Below, piece by piece: positions 37,301 through 48,270 of a stretch of 64,000 bases of DNA. The notes beneath the pieces are model-generated. The model saw only the letters and a program-made list of their open reading frames with translations, did not search any database and was not told the DNA's origin. Numbering within the stretch: position 1 is the first letter of the stretch; every line of letters starts with the position of its first letter. Made by a program: the position numbers and the translations under genes. The stretch comes from Lophius americanus (Eukaryota > Chordata > Actinopteri > Lophiiformes > Lophiidae), in the NCBI GenBank assembly GCA_037951165.1, contig JBBDHG010000451.1:515001-579000 (forward strand). The letters run 5' to 3'.

Positions 37301-40300
37301 TTCTACCAGTAGATCCACTGTCCCTCCTCTTCACGGGTCAGAACCATCTCAATCTGTCCTCTCTGACTTTGTCTCCAGGACGTCTCACCTGGACTGTCCC
37401 TCTGATGTCTCCTTTCTAATCCTGTCCTTCCTCTCACTCCCAGAGAACATCTGAACATCTTCAGCTCTGCCTCCTGTCTTCTGCTCAGAACCACCGTCTC
37501 TGAACCAACCAGCAGAACTGTCCTCACCTCCATCCTGGAAACCTTTCCCTTCACTCCTGCTGCTCCTCTTTTGTCACAGATATCTCCTCACACTCTTCTC
37601 CACCCACTCCACCCTGCCTGCACTCGCTTCTTCACCTCAGTTGACCCCAAGTCACTACATCCTGCACCTTCTCCACCTCTACTCCTTCATCCTCACCAAA
37701 TACAAAACAAAATACAAGAAAATGTTGTAGAATCCGTCTGGAAAGAAGAGCTTCGGTACCTGATGGCCTCCTTCTCCGTGCGCGAGCTGAGATATCTTTG
37801 GACCTGGGCCTGGTTCACTCCGTACAGCGACAGCATGAGGAAGACGCCGCCAACGGCCAGAGTCCAGAAGGTGTGTCTCTCTGTGGGATCTGGGTTTAGA
37901 CTGAACACAGAAATACATTCAACACTTAAATACTTGGGGGGCATGAACACGACCTGCAGGCGCCATCGGGACCATCTGCAGACAGATGACCATCACACCT
38001 GACGCCGGTCGCTCGTCCGCAAACTACACAACTACAGACTCACTCCAGAGCAGAGATGCGGTTCCCTTCCCAGACTTTCCTCCAGACCTCCGAGACTCCT
38101 CCGGCCTGATACACGCCCACCACGATGACCGCCAGCTGCCCCGCAAACATCACCAACGTCTGAAAGACGTCCGTCCAGATGACGGCCTTCAGACCGCCCT
38201 GTCGACCGCAGCCGGAGACGATAAATGAGATTCATGCGGATACGTGAATTTACTCAAAGACTCCATCTGTTATTTCTAGATATGAAAATAGATCTTAAAT
38301 ATAGATTTTGCTGGCTGTTGTAGTTTGTCTCTTTTAGTGTGTGTGTGAGTATGTGTGTGTGTGTGTGAGCCCGTTTATTTGTATTTATTAAACGGACCAT
38401 TTATACAGGCCTTACAGACTAAAGATACACCGTGACATGGATGGAAGAAAGTAAGAAGTTATTTAAGACCAAATTAAACGTTCCAAACAAAAAATTAATT
38501 GCTTAAACAAAGGGAAGAGTGTCTCTCTGTTGATTTTGAGACGTACGAATAAAGTTTCAGGTTGACCGGTGGCTGAAGCGTGTCCCTGAAAAACTCATCT
38601 GAGACAAATCCTATCCACAAAATGCACCCAAGTTCGACTCGTAACCATGGAAACAAAGAAAATGCAAACACCTAAATAGATAAGGGTATCACTTCAGCGC
38701 CTTCGTGATGTGTTTAGAAAAAGAACTGGGGAGCCGAGGCTAGTCTGTGTTGTCGGATCACACAGAAGATCTGCTGTAGCACAAACTGCTGAATAAGTTC
38801 ACGCTGGTTCTGATAGAAAGGTGTCAGAACACACAGTGACATCACAGAGCTGTTTTGGTGATAAGGAGGGCAACCTACACACTTTATTAGGCAGGTAGTT
38901 TTAATGTTATGGCTAATTGTTTGATCCACCCGCAGTATCTTTACGAACCACCAGGGGGGCTGTGGCCAACAACGTTGGGAATCACAGATTGAGACTGATT
39001 CTAGTGGGTGTCCCTCTCTCCTGTTGAAAGTCGATCTAACTCACCCAGCAGTCGTTGTTGCTCACTAAGACTTATTTAAAGATATTATAATGCAAAAAAA
39101 CACAGTTTTCCTCCTAAAGTTAAAATATCAGTGTTCTACATGAATTCATCTGAAGAATAAATAGCCAAAACATAAATAAACTAGTTCTACGCTGTCATGC
39201 CCCTCAGCAAGAGGTAAATCCCAGAGAAGCCCCCAAACCCCTGTGTTGTACAAGCAAACCCCTCCCCCCCAAAAAAGAAAAGCTCCCCATAGTTATTCAA
39301 TGACTCACCATCGTCGTGTATAACGTGCAAACAAGCCCCGTGGCCAGCACCGCTCCCCATAATTCAAATCCAGTAACTGTGAGGAAACAAAAAACTCATC
39401 AAACCACAGATCTCATCCAGTCAGCGTCAAACAAAGGAAGCTCTCATACCTGCATTTAGAGCGAAGGCTGGGGTATAAACGCACACTCCCATATAGACGA
39501 CCTGTCACGGAGAAAGACACGAATCAGACACATTCCACGTCTTAAATAAGGTCATAAAACGGAAATGTTCCCTTGAAAGATTTTTTTACAGGGATCATAG
39601 CCAACAAATTGAGTTGGACTTCACTGCAGAGATCTGGTTAGCTTAGCTTAGCAGTTACCCGTAGCAATGCGACTGTTTTAGCCGTTTTTAGAATCAGTCC
39701 ACAATAAGACCACACTAATCTTCAACCGCGATCATGAATGCAGCTCAGCTAGGAGCCGAGAAACGAGACAGACCCATTGAATAATGAAGGAAAACACTGA
39801 AGGCCCAAGTCTGTTTTCAAGGTGACCGCTGATATCTTTGTTCCAGGATGTCGGCAGTTTTTAGACTTTAAGGAGGAATTACAGAAATACAACCGGAAAA
39901 AAAATCACAGACTACAAACTACAGACAGTCCCTGAGTAACGAACGTCGAACATCCGTACAGCTTGCATTCACCAACGGACCGTGTGGGCCGACATAGCAG
40001 AACTTATATGATCAATCGGCCTACCATTGGTCGGACTACCAAGGGCTTGTGTTAATGTTTGGACTACCAGAGGCATTTGTTACTGGTCGGACTACCAGGG
40101 GCATTTGTTACCTGTCGGACTACCAGGGGCATTTGTTACCTGTCGGACTACCAGGGGCATTTGTTACTGGTCAGACTACCAGGGGCATGTGTTACTGGTT
40201 AGACTAGCTAGGTGCTAGGTGTCCGTGCTACCGGCCTGGTCCGACCACCATAGACAGGCAGTGGATAGGCACTGCCAATGGTATACTATCTAGGAGTGGG

Positions 40301-41371
40301 TGCCTAAGTGCGGGTACGAGGGCTCGACTGGGGCTTGGGTGCCCCGAGGAAGACACCAGTTGAATAATGTTATAACGTCACTGCGTAAATGAGTGTTAAC
40401 CTTTTACTTTGTTTCATCTAAACTGTTTGAAGAATTGTCTCTTTAATATGCTTTACATCCGGCTCTAGAGTTTAGATTCATTACCGTACTGTATGTTTTT
40501 ACATTACGGTAATAAATAGTTATTATTATGTGCGTGTAATGTTTTAGATGTTGTATTTAGAAAGGTTTCTCAAGTGTTTTATATTCACACACACTTGAAA
40601 TGAATGGGATATTAGAGATAAAGATATTTGACTTATTCACCTGTTCAGACTTCTGCACATCTTTAACCTTTAGAGCAAACTTACAGGAGGGATCTGGTTC
40701 CTGACCCGGGGACTGCCTGTGCACACTCAGGCCTGCTGAGCGTGAAGAGTCTACTATTCATGGCGGTAAATGAAGAAATGTCGGTATTACGCTTGTTAGT
40801 GTTGGTGAAAGAGCTGCATTGCTGCGTCTCTGCTTGAATAAGTGAAGTGCTGCACCTACCATCTGAAAGATGAAGGTCAAAGTTCCACAGATGCGCACTG
40901 GTTTGCTGAAGCGCAGTTCAAGATACTGCGAGACAAAACAGCAGAACATCTGAAGGTCAGATAGTGCGAAGGAAATAAAAATGAGCTCCAGTCCAAACCT
41001 GGAAACCAAACTGTTGCCGTTACCTCGTAGGCGCTGGAGAGACGCAGTCTGTACAATACTGGAATGAAAACATGAGCGGGGATGAGGAGGCCCAGGATGT
41101 AGGCGCAGCCGATAAACCAGTACTGAGTCCCGTGGGTGTAGATCTCTGCAGGTACGCCGATGATGGCCACGGCCGACTGGAAGGAGGCGAGGAGCGACAG
41201 CGAAACAGGGAGACACTTCATGCTCCTGTCCGCCATCAGGAACTCCTGCGTGGTCCGCTGACGGCCCCCTGACAGCGCGTGGTACAGCCCGATGCCCACG
41301 GAGGCGGCGAGCAGGAGCGCAAATACCACGTAGTCTGCAACGGCAAAGTGCTTCTGGTCGTACGGGTCCAT
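33012..41371 (-). CDS. slc5a6: Sodium-dependent multivitamin transporter SMVT
   Basis: Fifteen coding exons: 41371-41024, 40925-40860, 39501-39450, 39376-39309, 38198-38044, 37900-37760, 36982-36853, 36545-36457, 36143-36031, 35944-35874, 35797-35711, 35076-34916, 34842-34736, 33670-33549, 33161-33012. They total 1860 nt, 619 aa (human 635), all phases consistent. Diagnostic stretches match SLC5A6 as I recall it: QYWFIGCAY, GGLKAVIWTDVFQTLVMF, YGVNQAQVQRYLSSRTEK, ISSAFNSLATVTMEDLI, IFGMVGGPVLGLFCLGMFF. Known role: plasma-membrane symporter coupling sodium to biotin, pantothenate and lipoate uptake. Two N-glycosylation sequons (NMT, NVT) sit in the late extracellular loop of exon 12. The C-terminus DQETIL keeps a class I PDZ ligand (mammals end ETSL). 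The ATG at 41371 is preceded in frame by a stop; the exon begins at an acceptor at 41461, so the leader is spliced. Confidence 0.95.
33825..34135 (-). repeat. 300-bp dispersed repeat, copy 2 (inverted)
   Basis: This is the reverse-complement partner of 23135-23435: it contains TGGCCAAGACACAGGAAGTG, CCCTGACCAATC, AGTGAGAGTTTCC and CCACTGTGAGGCGCTAGAGT. It lies in the slc5a6 intron between exons 13 and 14. Confidence 0.6.
34289..34334 (+). repeat. (GT)n microsatellite
   Basis: About 22 GT dinucleotides, uninterrupted, in a slc5a6 intron. Confidence 0.9.
35335..35480 (+). repeat. Diverged tandem repeat in a slc5a6 intron
   Basis: Units of about 30 bp like AGGTGGCTAAGACTCGTATCT recur four to five times with substitutions. 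It lies between exons 11 and 12. Confidence 0.6.
37130..37690 (-). mobile_element. RTE-like LINE 3' fragment
   Basis: The minus strand reads KVSRMEVRTVLLVGSETV, SRRQEAELKMFRCSLGV and then drifts out of frame, as in the copy at 15685-16060. The 3' end near 37130 has the GAAGTCGAAGAAG tail of the group. It lies within the slc5a6 intron between exons 6 and 7. Confidence 0.7.
38199..39308. other. slc5a6 intron 4 with Tc1-like and other repeats
   Basis: No exon content. It holds an interrupted GT tract at 38338-38370, a Tc1-like 3' end at 38715-38935, and a dispersed-repeat module at 39217-39298. Confidence 0.5.
38715..38935 (+). mobile_element. Tc1-like element, 3' remnant
   Basis: Contains CACACAGAAGATCTGCTGTA, GATAGAAAGGTGTCAGAACA and an end TTAGGCAGGTAGTTTTAATG followed by TTATGGCTAATTG. 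These are recognisable pieces of a common fish Tc1-like transposase gene and its terminal repeat. The middle is deleted. Confidence 0.6.
40027..40205 (+). repeat. 29-bp minisatellite in slc5a6 intron 2
   Basis: Six units of roughly GTCGGACTACCAGGGGCATT plus TGTTACCT are arranged in tandem. The three central units are nearly identical. The 63-residue frame here is a by-product of the repeat. Confidence 0.85.
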
Positions 41372-41461
41372 CTTCCTCAAGTCTCAGGATGAGCTTTGGT
41401 TCTCCTGCATTCATGCGAGATGTCTTCGTCGACACCCATCAGTCAGGAGAGTCCAGCCGCC

Positions 41462-44360
41462 TAGGAAATAAATGCAGTAATTACTTTGCGGACCCTGAGA
41501 GGTCCACCCTCCCCCACACGAAGTAGTCCTCCTGCTATGGTGACATCATACCCGGTTATCTCATGTCAACTCATCACATGGCGCTCCAATCTCCACCAAA
41601 CCAGATCTCAGCCCTGGTTCGTCCTCCAGCTCGTACTGAACTGGGAAAAAAAACTCTTTCACCTGGCGTGTAGAAGTTCCGGGACGCCGCTCCATTAAAT
41701 ACACGCGTCTCATACGTCAGAACCCTCAAGAGATTCTTTTCATGAGTTTGACGTAGAGGACTGCAAATGTTTTATCAATACGTGTTTGTTTTGGGTCCAA
41801 TTTAACGTGTTTTTTCAATTTCTTTCTTACATGTAAAGCCACGTTGAGTGATCATGAAAAATGCTCTATAGATAAAAATGTATTATTTGTTATCATTTTT
41901 AAGATCTATAACTGGAATTATTTATCGATTGATATGCTGATATTGATTACTGATGTTTTGCTACTTTCCCCTGGTTTCTTTGTTTTTAATTGTTCATTGG
42001 TCTTATATAACCCATAATCAAGCTTCTTCGATAATGTTTCAGGTGTTTATCTGTTTGGTAGATAAAGACAGAAGGTCATCGTTCTCTTGCTATCGCCGTC
42101 AGATAAGACTAAACTGTTTGCATTTTCATGACCTCAGACGGCCTCACAGCCTCCAAGGAAACTTTCCCCGGTTTGTGTCGTCTTTAAATAGTCACACCAT
42201 GTTCTTCTCTGCCACCCGCAGCAACAACAGACCTCTGTGGGAATCTGAAGGTCAAACCCAACCGACGGCTCAGATTTCAAGAGCCGAAACTAAAACAAAC
42301 TAAAACTGAGAGAAATGTTAAAACAAGAATTTCTCTCTCTCTTTCTGGTATATCCCAGAAAAAAGTCCCATTATCCCCTGCGTTGTACAAGCAATCGCCC
42401 TTATTGAACTCATCAAAAGTATTTTTAGTAAAAAATAAAAAAAGCTCCCCGAACTGAGATAACCATAACCTCTCACTAAGGTCTATGGGGGTACAAAATC
42501 TTAAAATGATCCATGATATGGTTGTTGAGTTATCGCGTTTACACGAAGGATCCGCGGCGGCTGACGTGGATTCCGACTTCTCGAGGATGTAAATATCTAA
42601 TCAGCCAATCACATGGCAGCAGCTCCGTGCTTATAGGCACGTAAACACGGTCAAGACGACCTACTGAAGATCAAGGCCATCATCAGGACGGGGAAGAGAA
42701 TGTGATAAACGCGACTTTCAAACGTGGCAAGGTCGTTCGGTGTCCGAAGGGCTGATTTGAGTATTTCAGAAACTGCTGATCTACTGGGATCTTCAGGCAC
42801 AACCATCTCTAGGTTTTACAGAGAGTGGCCCCAAAAAAAGAGAATATATCCAGATTATTTCAAAACTGGCCTACATTAGATTATGTGATAAATTTCACTA
42901 CCATCTATGTAAATTTTTGCTTTTATATGTTTCTTAGCCTCTTTTTTTATGCAAATTTCTCTGAATTGCGCCTCCTTGTTTAAATGTGCTAAACAAATGT
43001 CACGCTTTAAACCATAACAATGCGAAAACGCTGAAGGCAGTTATTCTGATGACGCACGTGTCTCGCTGGAATGTCAATGAGGCTTTAACTTAATTACAAA
43101 GGGACTGTTGGGCATTTAAGGAGGTATTCAGAACTCTCAAGTTAGAATTTAGAGTCATTTTATGAGCAAAAATACCACAATCTTAGCCATTATGACTGGA
43201 TTAAATCTAAGAGTTAGACAATAATCAGCATATTATTGTATTATATTGAGAGAAATTATATTAGTTTATTATCACATTCTGTCCTTCAAACATTAAACAC
43301 AAAAAATGGCAATTGCAAAATACCAGAGCCCATTTCTTAGTCATCACATGTCTGATTGTCTGATTAAGAGCCAAAACCCAAAGCAAATTAGTTTTAAGTC
43401 ATATAAAGAAGAAAAAAACGGGGGAAAAAAACATGTGTACCAAGAGCTGCAACTACAAAAGGATTTTTTGCATTTTCATTTCTTCAATGAAAAGTTGGGT
43501 CTAAAAAAAAAAACCCAGGTGGATTTTCCTCTAAGCATTAAGAGAGTAAAAAGTCAAAAGAATGTGCCCCCAGTTTCCACAGGAGGAATGTGGAGCATCT
43601 TGTCAAGCAATTTTTTTCTTTAGGTTTGACAAATGCAGACAGATGAATGGTTTCGGCTCGTCGTCACCTGAGAATATGAAGGAATGGTTGAAGGAAGAGG
43701 GTCAGTTCTGAAGAAAGAAGCAGACACACTTGGAGGAATGGGTCGCCATTGTATTCTCAAAACACATCTAATTTTACAATTGTATTCTTGCAATGTCACA
43801 ACTCTATTCTCTCATTTTATTTCCATTACAATAGAACTGCGTTGTTGCAATATAACACATGTTTTCATATTCTAATTTTATTACTTTAATCATGTAAAGT
43901 TACAACTTCATATTATCTAAGACTTCAGTCTTTTTTCTCCATATGATCACAATACTAAATAATACTGATCCTGTCGCACTTATCAAAACAGTTTATCCGT
44001 CATATCTGTCCGTTATTAAGTTAATTATAGACTAATATATTCCAGGGCAGAGAACACAAACTATGCTCAAATCTCTGTGATCTGAAAGTCATGTATTGCA
44101 GGAAATATGTATGCAGGAAAAATTAAGTGAATTTTTCCTTTCACTTTTAGACACTACTACTAGGTATAATTCTATTAGTTATAAAAAAAATATTATATTG
44201 TTGATTTACATGTGGATTCCATACACAACTAAAACTACTGACCACTTAATCCCGCCTGAAGTGGCTTGATATGAGCAGGAAATAATAATGCCACGTGTCT
44301 GGACTTGGATTAAAGTAAAATTAACGATTTAAGGGGCGAAATAGCATGAGGCACACTCAC
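41462..44360. other. Probable slc5a6 leader intron with repeats
   Basis: No coding exon is seen on either strand. Bases 42355-42500 are a dispersed-repeat module, and 42555-42850 resemble a Tc1-type fish element (AATCACATGGCAGCAGC, CATCAGGACGGGGAAG, TTTCAGAAACTGCTGATCT). The 105-residue plus-strand frame at 43306-43623 is Lys-rich and has no recognisable domain. Confidence 0.45.
42555..42850 (+). mobile_element. Tc1-like element fragment
   Basis: The segment keeps the order of a known fish repeat as I remember it: GCCAATCACATGGCAGCAG, then AAGACGACCTACTGAAG, CGACTTTCAAACGTGGC, TTTCAGAAACTGCTGATCTA and TACAGAGAGTGG. No intact frame remains. Confidence 0.45.
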
Positions 44361-44418
44361 CTTGCCTCTCCTGCATTTTTCTTGATATCCGGGTGAGCTT
44401 GTCTTTCAGCAGCACCAT
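44361..44418 (-). other. Putative slc5a6 first exon with an upstream ORF
   Basis: On the minus strand an ATG at 44418 opens MVLLKDKLTRISRKMQERQ and meets a consensus donor (CAAG|GTGAGT) at 44361/44360. Joined to the slc5a6 acceptor at 41461/41460, the frame continues 16 codons and stops at 41413-41411, 39 bases before the slc5a6 ATG. That would make it a 36-codon uORF in the transporter leader. Alternatively it is the first exon of a separate minus-strand gene I cannot follow. Splicing is inferred from sites only. Confidence 0.35.
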
Positions 44419-44783
44419 GCTGCTTCCTGGCTCACATTCAGCTCTACGTCACTTGAAAACAAACTGTTTCAATGCAGTTTATTGCTTAAACATCACTATT
44501 CCTATACCACAAAAGGCTCCTTGGCAATGTGATTAATTTTCTATGTTTTGTGGCCTTTATTATGTCCAGAAAACATTAATTTAACTCGCTACACGGATTA
44601 TTCACGTGATCACTTATTGTTTTGAGTTTACTTCCGGGGTTGACGTAAAGGGTGTGTCTTAACGCAATGACGTAGGCGCGCCAAAATCAAATACAAGCGA
44701 CTTGTAGTGGATGTTTTCTTCGAGCAGCTAAAAACAAAATCAGTTAAATTATCACAAAATTAAAACATTGACGGTTGGGGAAC
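44419..44783. promoter_or_regulatory. Bidirectional promoter candidate, slc5a6 leader / cenpo
   Basis: The minus-strand ATG at 44418 and the cenpo ATG at 44784 are 365 bp apart and diverge. The interval holds TGACGTAA and ATGACGTA (CRE-like) at 44641 and 44668, an ETS-like CTTCCGG near 44630, and GGCGCGCCAAAA at 44675-44686. The last is a full E2F-type site (TTTTGGCGCGCC on the minus strand), fitting a proliferation-linked kinetochore gene. Confidence 0.45.
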
Positions 44784-46519
44784 ATGGAGAATATTTCTGC
44801 GACAGGTAACCAGGGTTTTTTAAAGCTGGTTTACTCCGGCTGTTTCGCGTAATTACTGCTACAGAACGAATGAAAAAGTTTGTTGTCGTACACTGAAGCT
44901 AGCTGAGGCTAATCACTAGCCTGACGATGACAGCTTTATTTCTGGTTCTCCGCAGGCGTTCTGGGTCATTTGAGTCTCCTGGAAGCCAAAGCCAGGAGCC
45001 GTAAAGCTCAGCCCGAGCAGCAGAGCCGTGCGAGGGAGCTGAAGGCTGAAGTAGCAGCGCTAAAGATCCGGAAAGAGCAGCTGAAGGCGGAGATAGAGAC
45101 ACGCAAGGTGAGTTTAGGATGAGTTTACGGAGCTTTAGCGATGATAAACAGTCTTTGTTTACAGAAATCTAGAACGACGTTACTGACATGAGCATGCAAT
45201 CATTGAAACAAATCAATTCTGCCTGAAATAGTATTTTTAAGGCCCTCTTTGCTAAATTCCATGCAGTCTGTTCAGCAGCTTCGTCTTTACCAATGGTTGA
45301 ATAACAATAATAACAATATCCGTAACAATCAAACATCTTCTTCTTGTATTGTTCCAGTTAGGGGTCTGCATCGCAGATCCTCTGTTTCATCCTCCTCTGT
45401 CACACCAACCATCTGCATGTCCTCCTTGTTATAAAATCGTTGTTATTGGGCTCCAGCCTATGACTGAACAAATGCTGCCATCTACTGGTGACCTGTGGGA
45501 ATTCATTGAGCCTGCTCCAACGATCATAAAGTCTTATTTCATTGTTATTTAGATTTTGATTAAAAAATAATCAGGTATTTTCTATTAGTTTTCTTTTTTA
45601 CCACCTTGGTAACAAACGGTCTTTGGAAACAGGCTTTCCTCCTGCCTTGAGTATCAGGTCCCTGAAAACTGTAGTCAGACCGAAACACTCAGCCGGTCCC
45701 GTTTCGGCAGGAGGGCTTCCTCAACGATGATGAATTCCCTCTATTACTCATCTTTAAATATGGCTGCTCTCCTTTCTGATGGGGCTGGTTTCATCTTTTA
45801 TAGGTTATCCATAAAATGAGGGTGTCGATGGACCAACAGTCCACAGGTGAAGAAGAGCCGATGGGTGAAGACTCTGAGTACTCTGAGCTCCTGCGGCTGA
45901 TGGCCAGACATACACAACTGAACGACCTTCTCCACGCTCATCACGTCATCGGTGCTCACTGCTTGTTGTTTTATCATCTGGTGTACGCACACGCGTGTAT
46001 TTGATGCATGACCCTGTGTGTCGTTCTGTGATGTCATCAGGAGGGTATGACGTCGTAAAGACTCGTCAAGGTAAAGGCGTTTGCGTGTCCCTGGCGACGT
46101 CCTACCAGGGCGTCTTCTTAGAAACCTACAACCTGGAGATAGACACGAAGCCGACGCCGAGGATCAGCCGTCACAACATCCCGCCGTTCATTCCCGTCGA
46201 CAGTCTGGCAGAGCAGTGCAGCTTTCAGACGGACATGATGACGTTTCTGGCCGCGCTCAGGCAACATCTCAACGCCTTCGCCGGACGCAAGCAGCAGCTG
46301 AAGCTCGTGAAGGTGGCAGTTTTCACTTTTACTCAGAGGGTACGAGTGGGTACGGAAGTAGCTGCCCTCCGAGGTTTCTCCTTCATCGGAGGGTTTCTCC
46401 TTCATCGGGCCTTTAGTCTACCTCAGCATTATTTATACAAGTAGCATCCGATAAAGAAACAAATTTGCAGATTCAATAATTTAGTTTTGCTATATGTAGT
46501 ATATACTATATGAGGCTAA

Positions 46520-46562
<43 letters not shown>

Positions 46563-48172
46563 TAGTATGTATATATAATTATAGTATGTATAGAGGTGCA
46601 TCAATGGTTGGATGGATAGACGGTTGGATGGATGGATGGACGGATGGTTGGTTGGATAGACGGTTGGATGGATTGATGGATGGTTGGTTGGATGGATGGT
46701 TGTAGTCTGTCGGCAGCAGCAGCTCGGGTTCTTGGGTCACACAGTCTCTGTCACAACATAAACAGTCAAGTTCTCTGACGTATTTGTTTTTTTGTTGAAC
46801 ACATTTTATTGGTCGACTTTTGTGTCGGACCATCAGAGAACGTTTTATTTTGATCATTTATTCATTTGACAAAAGGCAAGTAATGAAGATGTTCTGGACT
46901 TGAACTTTATGTTTAATGCAGGAGGCCAGTCGTTTATCCGTTCTCCTCTTGCTCCTTCACAGGAACACCACCCGTGGGCGGAGGTGATGGAGAGCAATGC
47001 TCTGTGCTCCATACTGGTGCTGATGCTCACCGCGCCCAGAGAGAAGACAGCGGTCCTCTGCACCCTGGACTACGCCGACCACACCAGGAGCCTTCCCACA
47101 CGAGTCCACCTGGAGTCAGACGGTACCACTCTCCTCCCAGCTGGACCAGTGACGAAACCAGAACGCACTCGAAGCATTTATAGAACCAGGCCTCAGCTGT
47201 CGTCCCCCCACAGCAAGGGTTTATCCGCGAAAAGCCCCCAATCTTCTGCGTCGTACCAGATCCTCCTCAGTGCAAATGTGACTCATTAATAATCTCCAAG
47301 TCCGAAGTCACAGAATTTGAAATATTTAAGTAATATATGAAATATTAAAGTAATATATGAAATATTATAGTTATATAGGAATAGTTTAAGTAATATGTGA
47401 AATATTTAAGTAGTATATGAAATATTACAGTTATTTAGGAATAGTTTAAGTAATATGTGAAATATTTAAGTAGCATATGAAATCCTTGTATCTCCATTTT
47501 TCATCATTTTTATTTTTCCTGTAAAGGAAAACTATTGGTTCTTCTATGTATTTCTGTTTACGAGTGTTCAACCAATGAAATATGTTTTTAAAAAAAAAAA
47601 TCTTGTCTCCAATCCGTCAAAAGCTATCGGTCAAATTTCAAGACTCATTTTATAAAATGGTTGTTTAATGATTTTGGCAAAGTATCAATAACACAGCGAC
47701 ACATCCGAGTATTTGATGGCATTCAAGACGCCAGGCCAACTTCAAAGCATTATGAAAAAAAAACATCAGTGGGTATTTTTGGAGGTACATGGTTTTACAG
47801 ACAATGAGAATTTACTCAAGGTAGATCTCCTGCTGATCCAAATTTGGGAGGTTGGGAAATGAAGGCCATTAAACTGATTTTGGAGATAAAGCAACTCATT
47901 CCAGTTCTTCCTCTCACTCAGGTCTATGTGGGTATGAAATTGAAAGCGATCTATGAAATAGTTTCCTTATACTTAAACACTCCCAGCTGTCTACTATTGA
48001 TCTGATCACTCAGGACGGACGTTTACACCGGGTCTGATTAGAACTTTCTTGTTTCCCTGCAGACGAGGCTCTTCCTGATTCTGCAGAGTGGAGCAGAAGG
48101 AAGAGCCTCCTGATGGAGACCCCCGTCCACCAGGCCCTGCTGACCATGAAGGAGAGGGAGACCATTTTGTGA
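44784..48172 (+). CDS. cenpo: Centromere protein O (CENP-O)
   Basis: Exons 44784-44805, 44956-45107, 45804-45951, 46041-46312, 46963-47122 and 48063-48172 join with consistent phases to 864 nt, 287 aa (human about 300). The N-terminal part (residues 9-70) is a Lys/Glu-rich coiled coil. The core HHVIGGYDVVKTRQGKGVC, SLATSYQGVFLETYNLEI and RISRHNIPPFIP is the CENP-O signature I recall, from the RWD-type domains. Known role: subunit of the inner-kinetochore CENP-O/P/Q/R/U group of CCAN, aiding spindle attachment and recovery from mitotic damage; it partners CENP-P through RWD domains. The short 22-base first exon holds only MENISAT. The gene is head-to-head with the putative slc5a6 leader and convergent with the 48271-48825 ORF. 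Confidence 0.93.
45335..45435 (-). mobile_element. RTE-like LINE 3' terminus
   Basis: A short block with TTAGGGGTCTGCATC, CATCCTCCTCTGTCACACCA and CATCTGCATGTCCTCC matches the 3' ends of the other RTE-like copies (for example 37150-37220). It sits in cenpo intron 2. Confidence 0.55.
46495..46705 (+). repeat. TG/TA and GGATGGTT simple repeats in cenpo intron 4
   Basis: (TG)n at about 46527-46552 is flanked by TATA repeats, followed by GGATGGATGGTTGGTTGGAT-type sequence to 46705. No coding value. Confidence 0.85.
47310..47490 (+). repeat. AT-rich tandem repeat in cenpo intron 5
   Basis: TTTAAGTAATATATGAAATA-type units recur every 19-20 bp. They are arranged in two larger blocks of about 65-70 bp (47365-47430 and 47430-47490) that are nearly identical. 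Confidence 0.75.
47491..48050. other. Rest of cenpo intron 5
   Basis: Contains diverged pieces of the 18425-19235 repeat family, for example GTCTCCAATCCGTCAAAAGC near 47607 and TTTTGGAGATAAAGCAACTC near 47878. No coding content seen. Confidence 0.4.
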
Positions 48173-48270
48173 TTTAATTCACAAACAAAGACGCTTTAAT
48201 GTCAAATATGTACAAACACAAACGCTGCTGGTTGAGCTTGTTGAGGTATTACGCAGAAGGTCCGGTTCTT

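Noticed and set aside
40027..40205. CRISPR-like regular repeats
   Set aside because: Units are directly tandem with no unique spacers, and the DNA is vertebrate; it is a minisatellite. The same holds for 10320-10690 and 30350-30440.
40758..41435. 225-residue minus-strand ORF overlapping slc5a6 exon 1 in another frame
   Set aside because: It is Arg/Pro/Gly-rich as expected from a GC-rich exon read out of frame, runs through introns, and matches no family. It is noted only as a possible overlapping uORF.
43306..43623. 105-residue plus-strand ORF
   Set aside because: Lys-rich, AT-rich composition without any recognised motif, inside the probable slc5a6 leader intron.
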